Below are positions 1 through 5,486 of a stretch of 5,486 nt of DNA, one piece after another (the stretch's first letter is position 1; the number at the start of each line of letters is the position of its first letter). The DNA lies in assembly GCA_003517675.1 (NCBI GenBank), contig DPAC01000061.1, forward strand, positions 6,176 to 11,661, given 5' to 3'. The notes below the pieces were generated by a model. It searched no databases and was not told the DNA's origin. It saw nothing but the letters and a program-made list of their open reading frames with translations. This DNA is from Porphyromonadaceae bacterium. Lineage in GTDB: Bacteria > Bacteroidota > Bacteroidia > Bacteroidales > Dysgonomonadaceae. The position numbers and the translations under genes are program-made.

Positions 1-176
1 GCCACCTGTTCTTCCAGGTAACGGTAGGCACTGTCTGCATTGAACGCCGGCGACTGCGGCTGGTAGGGCTCAGCAACCGCCGTTTTTTTACCCGATTGGC
101 AAGAGTTGCATGAGAGGGTAAGCATCAAACCTGCTATCATCGCAACCACCAGTGAAAACATCCCTGCTCTTCTCAT
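1..176 (-). CDS. Lipoprotein, probable M28-family zinc peptidase / glutaminyl cyclase-like (N-terminal fragment)
   Basis: Only the first 58 codons are in the window; the gene continues past base 1. The start has two arginines (MRRAG), then a hydrophobic stretch over residues 7-21, then Ser22-Cys23, which looks like a bacterial lipoprotein signal with lipidation at Cys23. The -3 residue is Thr rather than Leu, and a second cysteine follows at 26, so the exact site is uncertain. After a short polar linker comes FNADSAYRYLEEQV (residues 45-58). From family knowledge, this resembles the segment that opens the mature domain of Bacteroidota M28 metallopeptidases and glutaminyl-peptide cyclotransferase-like proteins. 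The zinc ligands lie outside the window, so the family call is an inference from this short motif. Start choice: ATG at 176 keeps the positive n-region; Met6 is an alternative. It starts 40 bases after the antiporter stop with no terminator between, so it is likely the fourth gene of the gyrB unit. Confidence 0.6.
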   Translation of the reverse strand, partial: MRRAGMFSLVVAMIAGLMLTLSCNSCQSGKKTAVAEPYQPQSPAFNADSAYRYLEEQV

Positions 177-216
177 CCCTTTATTGTTGTTTCGTCAATC
201 TTATTCAATCTTCATC

Positions 217-1731
217 CTACAGATTCCGTTGATAGTTGAATTCCGAAATACCGATGTTCCGGTAGGTCTCTTTCAGTGCCTCCTCATCGTCTGAGATCAC
301 CAGCAACTTGTCTCCAACATGCAGCTCTGTTTGCCCTGTCGGCACGAAATACTGCTCACCACGCTTCACCATTACCACCAGTGTCTTGTCGGGAAATGGC
401 ATCTCAATCAGGTTCTTACCGTAGCGAAGTGCCTCCTCGGTGATCAATATCTCTGTCATGGCCGATTTGATCTCCTCCGCAAATTCCACGTCAAAATCCT
501 CAAATGCTTTGTACTTGCGCGGTTTGGTTGCCACCTTTAACCATTTGGCTACCTGTGGTAGCGATGTGCCTTGCACCAGGAGTGAAACAAGGGTGATCAC
601 GAACACCATGTTAAAGATCCATCTGGCATCGGGGATGCCGGCTGCAAGGGGCAGAATAGCAAAGATAATGGGCACAGCTCCCCTCAGTCCCACCCATGAG
701 ACATAAAGTTTATCCTTGAATCCGATCTTACGGAAGGGAGCAAGAGTGAGGAACACTGTCAGCGGCCGTCCAACAAAGATCAGGAAGAAAGAGACGATCA
801 GTGCAGGTATCAGCACATCGATCAGCTCAACCGGGTTGACCAGGAGTCCCAATGTGAGGAAGAGCAGGATCTGGCTCATCCAGGCAAATCCATCCATGAA
901 TTTCTTGGAGGTGCGTTTATGTGTAAATCTGGAGTTGCCGATCACAAGTCCCGCTATATAAACGGCCAGATAACCATTTCCATGCAAGAAAAAGGTAGCT
1001 GAAAAAACAAAAATCCCCAATATGAGCAGGAGGATCGGATAGAGAGAGGCGTTCTCCATCCGGATCCGGTTGATGATGCTCACAGCAGCCTTCCCACCCA
1101 GGTAGCCGCTGGCGGCACCCACTACGAGTTGTATCACAATGGTCAGCAATACATGACCGATCTGAGGATTGTGACCCGACTGGATAATGCCTAAGAACAA
1201 GATGGTGAGCATGTAGGCCATTGGATCGTTGCTACCACTCTCAAGCTCAAGAAGTGGCCTCAGATTGTGCTTCAGTACCAACCCTTTAGAGCGAAGGATG
1301 CCAAACACCGATGCCGAATCGGTGGATGAAAAGGTGGATGCCAGCAGCATGGCCGTCAGCAGGCCAATGCCCATACCTGCGAACATGAAACCCGAGAGCC
1401 ACCAGATAAAAAAGCCTGTCAGCAGTGCTGTGATCAGTACTCCCAGGGTAGCCAGCACCACGCCCGGCCCAATCACCGGTCTGATTTCCCCGAATTTCGT
1501 ATCCAGGCCACCCGAAAAGAGGATGATGGCCAGACAAATGGTGCCGATGATTTGGGCTGTTTGCACGTTCTCAAATAACAGACCGAAACCATTGGATCCG
1601 AAGACCATCCCCACCAACAGGAACAACAGCAAGACTGGCACGCCAAAACGGTGGCCAGCCTTACCCAACAGTATGCTGATAAAGAACAATACCGAACCGG
1701 TCAGCAACAACAGCTCCGTACTTATCATCAT
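217..1731 (-). CDS. Potassium/proton antiporter, CPA1 family (CvrA/NhaP2-like) with C-terminal TrkA_C domain
   Basis: This is an inner-membrane cation/proton exchanger, probably moving K+ (or Na+) out against H+. Residue numbers count from a GTG codon at 1740. The first about 395 residues form some 12-13 hydrophobic segments with family motifs: FSGGLDT at 75-81, the Thr140-Asp141 pair in SSTDSASV, the Asn171-Asp172 pair in ESGSNDP (the ion-binding position of CPA1 exchangers), and GLRGAVP at 351-357. After a charged linker (405-430), residues 440-485 look like a TrkA_C (RCK_C) regulatory domain, with FPDKTLVVMVKRG and HVGDKLLVIS. I see no TrkA_N nucleotide-binding domain. Length of about 504 residues is normal for this group. 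Start: GTG at 1740, ATG at 1731 and ATG at 1728 are all in frame; I prefer 1731, because GTGGAA a few bases upstream can act as a weak ribosome site and little sequence precedes the first membrane segment. It lies 19 bases after the carboxypeptidase stop, so they are probably co-transcribed. Substrate choice between K+ and Na+ cannot be read from sequence alone. Confidence 0.93.
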   Translation of the reverse strand: MMISTELLLLTGSVLFFISILLGKAGHRFGVPVLLLFLLVGMVFGSNGFGLLFENVQTAQIIGTICLAIILFSGGLDTKFGEIRPVIGPGVVLATLGVLITALLTGFFIWWLSGFMFAGMGIGLLTAMLLASTFSSTDSASVFGILRSKGLVLKHNLRPLLELESGSNDPMAYMLTILFLGIIQSGHNPQIGHVLLTIVIQLVVGAASGYLGGKAAVSIINRIRMENASLYPILLLILGIFVFSATFFLHGNGYLAVYIAGLVIGNSRFTHKRTSKKFMDGFAWMSQILLFLTLGLLVNPVELIDVLIPALIVSFFLIFVGRPLTVFLTLAPFRKIGFKDKLYVSWVGLRGAVPIIFAILPLAAGIPDARWIFNMVFVITLVSLLVQGTSLPQVAKWLKVATKPRKYKAFEDFDVEFAEEIKSAMTEILITEEALRYGKNLIEMPFPDKTLVVMVKRGEQYFVPTGQTELHVGDKLLVISDDEEALKETYRNIGISEFNYQRNL

Positions 1732-1750
1732 GATTTCCACTCTTATCTTT

Positions 1751-2656
1751 TTATTGCATGAAGGTGACCGACTGCTCCGCTACGGTCAGTTCTGCCCGCA
1801 ACCCGGCAATCAGGGGATAGTTCTCCTTCACATGCCCCACAGGAAAACCGAAGCAGAGCGGGAAGTCATACCGCTCCACTACTTTCCGGATCTCTTGCAA
1901 AAGAGGAGCATCCATTTGATCATCCTCCTCATAGTCGGTAAATTGTCCCACAATCATACCGCCAATCCTGTCGAAGAGACCGGCAAGCTGCAGCTGATGG
2001 ATCATCCGGTCCACCTTATAGGGATGCTCACCGGTATCTTCCAGAAAGAGGATGCCTCCTTTGGGTATTTTTGCAAATTTTGTGCCAAGCAGAGAGGTGA
2101 AAACCGAGAGATTGCCGCCGAAGAGGCGTCCGGCAGCCATGCCCCTCCGGTTCAAGGTGGATGTGGCGGTGAGAGAGATCTGATAGCTCACCCGTTTGCC
2201 GAACAGGATATCCTTCATATAGCCGGTTGCCCTGTCACTCTCTCCCTCCTGTGCCAGATGTTTTGCCATGGGAGCGTGCAGTGAAGCAATACCCTGCAAC
2301 TGAAGAGCAGCATGCAGGATGGTGATATCGCTGTAACCCACCACCCATTTGGGGTTCAACCGGATGCGCGTGAAATCGAGGTGCGGAAGCAGATGAACCG
2401 CTCCGTAACCACCGCGGGAGCAAAGGATCAACCGCACAGCAGGATCGTCCATCGCCTGCTGAAGATCTGCCAGCCGCTCCTCCACATTGCCACTGTAACG
2501 ACCATGGTTGCCAAGTGCATGAGGGGCAATCTGAGGTTGCAATCCCCATCTTTTCAACACTTCAGCCGCCCCATGCACCCACTGAGCTTCGATTCTTCCC
2601 GCAGGGGAAAGGATCACGGCTCTGTCATTTTGTTTGAGGGCGGGAGGTCTTTTCAT
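1751..2656 (-). CDS. Muramoyltetrapeptide LD-carboxypeptidase, peptidase family S66 (LdcA/MccF-like)
   Basis: The 301-residue product has no signal peptide and is probably cytoplasmic. LdcA-type enzymes cut the terminal D-Ala from the murein tetrapeptide after uptake, feeding cell-wall recycling; the related MccF branch cleaves microcin C7-type compounds. Sequence signs of S66: an N-terminal domain with AVILSPAG (13-20), the conserved LILCSRGGYGAVHLLP run (76-91), then VVGYSDIT with the nucleophile Ser109. Glu206 in LFLEDTGE and His275 in FGFPVGHVKENYPL complete a Ser-Glu-His triad in the spacing typical of the family. Length matches the usual 300 or so residues. It begins 21 bases after the gyrB stop, with ACAAGAG just ahead of the ATG as a weak ribosome site, and ends 19 bases before the antiporter start. 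Because recycling LdcA and MccF share the same triad, the precise substrate is inferred; recycling is the likelier job in a chromosomal housekeeping setting. Confidence 0.93.
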   Translation of the reverse strand: MKRPPALKQNDRAVILSPAGRIEAQWVHGAAEVLKRWGLQPQIAPHALGNHGRYSGNVEERLADLQQAMDDPAVRLILCSRGGYGAVHLLPHLDFTRIRLNPKWVVGYSDITILHAALQLQGIASLHAPMAKHLAQEGESDRATGYMKDILFGKRVSYQISLTATSTLNRRGMAAGRLFGGNLSVFTSLLGTKFAKIPKGGILFLEDTGEHPYKVDRMIHQLQLAGLFDRIGGMIVGQFTDYEEDDQMDAPLLQEIRKVVERYDFPLCFGFPVGHVKENYPLIAGLRAELTVAEQSVTFMQ

Positions 2657-2677
2657 CTCTTGTCTCGAGGCTGTTAC

Positions 2678-4645
<1,968 letters not shown>

Positions 4646-4671
4646 CTAATTTATATCACTTTATATTTGAA

Positions 4672-4686
4672 TGCCTTACGGAGGCA
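4672..4686 (-). promoter_or_regulatory. Small hairpin in the gyrB leader
   Basis: The leader RNA contains TGCCT-CCGTA-AGGCA, a perfect 5-bp stem with a 5-base loop, about 35 bases before the gyrB start codon. It is short and has no U-run behind it, so it is not a terminator. Its left arm with the next base (TGCCTC, 4681-4686) also pairs with GAGGCA at 4727-4732, located between the two promoter elements. A role in regulating gyrB is possible but unproved; a stem this short can arise by chance. Confidence 0.3.
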
Positions 4687-4709
4687 CCTCGCGATTGTTT
4701 AAAAACGAA

Positions 4710-4740
4710 CAAATATACGAAAAAAATGCCTCTTAAGCAA
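4710..4740 (-). promoter_or_regulatory. Bacteroidota-type promoter of the gyrB unit
   Basis: Read on the minus strand, TTG (4738-4740) is followed after 20 bases by TATATTTG (4710-4717). This fits the primary sigma factor consensus known from Bacteroides (TTTG, 19-21 bases, TAnnTTTG). Transcription should begin near 4703, giving a leader of about 67 bases. It lies just past the rpsT terminator, so gyrB appears to be transcribed independently of tRNA-Glu-rpsT. Confidence 0.75.
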
Positions 4741-4783
4741 CCCTTTTTGTTTTTTTAGCGCTATTCATCAGCGGACATACCAA

Positions 4784-4811
4784 GAAAAAAGCCGAACAAT
4801 CCTGTCCGGCT
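4784..4811 (-). terminator. Intrinsic terminator of the tRNA-Glu-rpsT unit
   Basis: On the minus strand, AGCCGGACA and TGTTCGGCT form a 9-bp stem with a single G-U pair and a 4-base loop (GGAT). The stem is followed directly by a run of T residues (plus-strand A run 4785-4790). It begins 27 bases after the rpsT stop codon and precedes the gyrB promoter. This is a textbook Rho-independent terminator. Confidence 0.9.
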
Positions 4812-4838
4812 CTCGCTATGCGTATGCGTTGGCAGCAA

Positions 4839-5093
4839 TCAGCTTAAGCTGTTCACATGTGCGGCCAGCTTCGATTTCAAGTTGTTGGCCTTGTTCTGGT
4901 GAATGACATTCTTCTTCGCCAGCTTATCCAACATGGAACAAACTTCAGGGTACAACTTTACCGCCTCCTCTTTCGAGGTCAGGTTACGAAACTTGTGCAC
5001 ACTGTTACGGGTGGTGCGGAAAGCATACCGGTTGGTTAAACGACGTACTTTGGTTTGCCTGATTCTTTTTTCTGATGATTTGTGATTTGCCAT
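4839..5093 (-). CDS. rpsT: 30S ribosomal protein S20
   Basis: S20 binds 16S rRNA early in small-subunit assembly. The 84-residue product starts [18 protein letters not shown], the basic N-terminus typical of S20, and is predicted to be largely helical, with [35 protein letters not shown] forming the usual C-terminal helical part (residues about 42-76). Length is normal (84-88 residues). The frame stays open upstream through the tRNA gene, but family alignment fixes the start at MANHK, base 5093. The sequence just before it (GTCAATCAAA) has no Shine-Dalgarno. The gene follows tRNA-Glu by about 51 bases with no terminator between and is closed by the terminator at 4784-4811. A tetranucleotide repeat sits in its leader. 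The last codons contain a perfect 12-base palindrome (CAGCTTAAGCTG, 4840-4851). Confidence 0.96.
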   Translation of the reverse strand: MANHKSSEKRIRQTKVRRLTNRYAFRTTRNSVHKFRNLTSKEEAVKLYPEVCSMLDKLAKKNVIHQNKANNLKSKLAAHVNSLS

Positions 5094-5106
5094 TTTGATT
5101 GACGCG

Positions 5107-5127
5107 TATGTATGTATGTATGTATGT
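5107..5127. repeat. Tetranucleotide microsatellite (TATG)5 in the rpsT leader
   Basis: Five perfect tandem copies of TATG plus one extra T occupy this stretch; on the transcribed strand they read as CATA units. The repeat lies between the 3' end of tRNA-Glu and the rpsT start, ending 13 bases before the ATG. It contains no start codon or stop-relevant reading frame on the rpsT strand and no Shine-Dalgarno-like sequence. It may act as an unstructured spacer; copy number could vary by slippage. Confidence 0.9.
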
Positions 5128-5144
5128 TTAATTTTTTCTATTTT

Positions 5145-5219
5145 TGGTAGCCCATAGGGGAATCGAACCCCTCTTTCCAGAATGAAAATCTGATGTCCTA
5201 GCCGATAGACGAATGGGCC
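5145..5219 (-). tRNA. tRNA-Glu (anticodon UUC), CCA encoded
   Basis: The minus strand folds as a full cloverleaf. The acceptor arm GGCCCAT pairs with ATGGGCT; its first pair is G-U. The D arm is GTCT/GGAC, the anticodon stem TCAGA/TCTGG holds the loop TTTTCAT with anticodon TTC (complement at about 5184-5186), and the T arm is AGGGG-TTCGATT-CCCCT. Discriminator base A73 is followed by an encoded CCA (5145-5147). UUC reads both GAA and GAG glutamate codons. It is the first gene after the promoter at 5272-5302 and is followed by rpsT, so the tRNA must be cut from a joint transcript. The isoacceptor call is firm. Confidence 0.96.
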
Positions 5220-5271
5220 TTTCAAGGGGCGTAAACCCTGGCTAAACAGCTTGCTGTCTCAATTGCGGGTG

Positions 5272-5302
5272 CAAATATAGAGCCTTTTTGTGAAAGTGCA
5301 AA
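5272..5302 (-). promoter_or_regulatory. Bacteroidota-type promoter of tRNA-Glu-rpsT
   Basis: Read on the minus strand, TTTG (5299-5302, with the core TTG at 5299-5301) is followed after 19 bases by TATATTTG (5272-5279). The -7 element is identical to that of gyrB. Transcription should start near 5265, leaving a 5' leader of about 45 bases before the tRNA that RNase P would remove. This leader contains an ACAGC-AA-GCTGT inverted repeat (5246-5257) that could fold into a short hairpin. Confidence 0.75.
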
Positions 5303-5391
5303 ATAATTCTTTTATTTTTCCCCTAAATATTTTCCTCAATCTGCTCTACAGCTTCAAAATGAGCAAAAATGATTTTTTTATCCGCTTATAA
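5303..5391. other. AT-rich divergent spacer between tRNA-Glu-rpsT and rpmH promoters
   Basis: About 90 bases separate the two -33 elements. The stretch is AT-rich, with a T-rich part near 5307-5333, an imperfect direct repeat (CAAAATGA at 5355-5362, CAAAAATGA at 5364-5372) and a short inverted repeat TGCTC/GAGCA (5342-5346 and 5361-5365). I see no gene here. It may serve as upstream A/T activating sequence for both strong promoters; that is an inference. Confidence 0.4.
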
Positions 5392-5422
5392 TTGGATTAC
5401 TCATATTTTTTACCTATTTTTG
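5392..5422 (+). promoter_or_regulatory. Bacteroidota-type promoter of rpmH
   Basis: TTG (5392-5394) is followed after 20 bases by TATTTTTG (5415-5422), a full match to TAnnTTTG. Transcription should start near 5429, giving a leader of about 36 bases before the rpmH ATG. It points away from the tRNA-Glu-rpsT promoter. Confidence 0.75.
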
Positions 5423-5464
5423 CAGCCCGTAAATTCGAAACGCAACACATAAACAAGATCTCAT

Positions 5465-5486
5465 ATGAAACGTACATTCCAACCCT
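5465..5486 (+). CDS. rpmH: 50S ribosomal protein L34 (N-terminal fragment)
   Basis: Only seven full codons are visible, reading MKRTFQP, which is the near-invariant beginning of bacterial L34, a small (about 45-52 residue) basic protein of the large ribosomal subunit. The promoter directly upstream and the ribosomal-gene surroundings support the call. The usual downstream part (SNRKRKNKHGFR-like) is outside the window. There is no clear Shine-Dalgarno in the short leader. In many other bacteria rpmH is next to rnpA and dnaA near the origin; here it is beside tRNA-Glu and rpsT. Confidence 0.85.

Noticed and set aside
1229..2284. A 351-codon open frame on the plus strand spanning parts of the antiporter and carboxypeptidase genes
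   Set aside because: It lies wholly antisense to two genes with clear family motifs, its product looks like no known family, and it crosses the gene boundary. It is a shadow frame caused by codon use in the real genes.
1751..2656. Microcin C7 self-immunity (MccF) as the role of the S66 peptidase
   Set aside because: No microcin biosynthesis or export genes are nearby, and the setting is housekeeping. Murein recycling is the simpler reading, although sequence alone does not exclude it.
4840..4851. Perfect 12-base palindrome CAGCTTAAGCTG at the end of rpsT
   Set aside because: It lies in codons for Ser-Leu-Ser next to the stop, and a complete separate terminator lies downstream. It is probably chance, and no protein binding can be argued.
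5094..5225. N-terminal extension of the S20 frame through the tRNA-Glu gene (start at 5225)
   Set aside because: The extra 44 residues are a translation of tRNA and spacer sequence. S20 proteins start at MANHK, and the spacer repeat is not coding.

Overview
This window is a housekeeping segment of a Bacteroidota chromosome, most likely from the order Bacteroidales. Three things point there. GyrB is about 650 residues long and lacks the C-terminal insert of the enterobacterial protein. All three intergenic promoters fit the Bacteroidota consensus, with a -7 element TAnnTTTG and a -33 element TTG about 20 bases upstream, and start codons have weak Shine-Dalgarno sequences. The gene block gyrB, rpsT, tRNA-Glu and divergent rpmH also has a Bacteroidota look. 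A member of the Dysgonomonadaceae or a relative is possible, but that is a guess from overall feel, not something shown by the sequence.

Layout, right to left. At the right edge, rpmH (ribosomal protein L34) starts on the plus strand at 5465 and runs out of the window. Facing away from it, a minus-strand promoter near 5272-5302 drives a tRNA-Glu(UUC) gene (5145-5219) and then rpsT (ribosomal protein S20, 4839-5093). That unit ends at a strong intrinsic terminator (4784-4811). A second minus-strand promoter (4710-4740) drives gyrB (2678-4636). gyrB is followed at 21 bases by an S66-family LD-carboxypeptidase gene (1751-2653 or so plus its start, ending at 2656), then by a CPA1-type potassium/proton antiporter gene (217-1731), and 40 bases later by the start of a lipoprotein gene (1-176) that resembles the N-terminus of M28-family zinc peptidases and leaves the window on the left. 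I see no terminator between these four genes, so they probably form one transcription unit.

Functionally the right half serves translation (L34, S20, tRNA-Glu), and gyrB supplies the ATPase subunit of DNA gyrase. The genes downstream of gyrB act on the envelope: murein peptide recycling, cation/proton balance, and an exported lipid-anchored protein.

I found no mobile element, CRISPR array, toxin-antitoxin pair, defence system or other undescribed system. The points most worth a second look are small: a five-copy tetranucleotide repeat just upstream of the S20 start codon, the joint tRNA-S20 transcript, and inverted repeats around the gyrB promoter.
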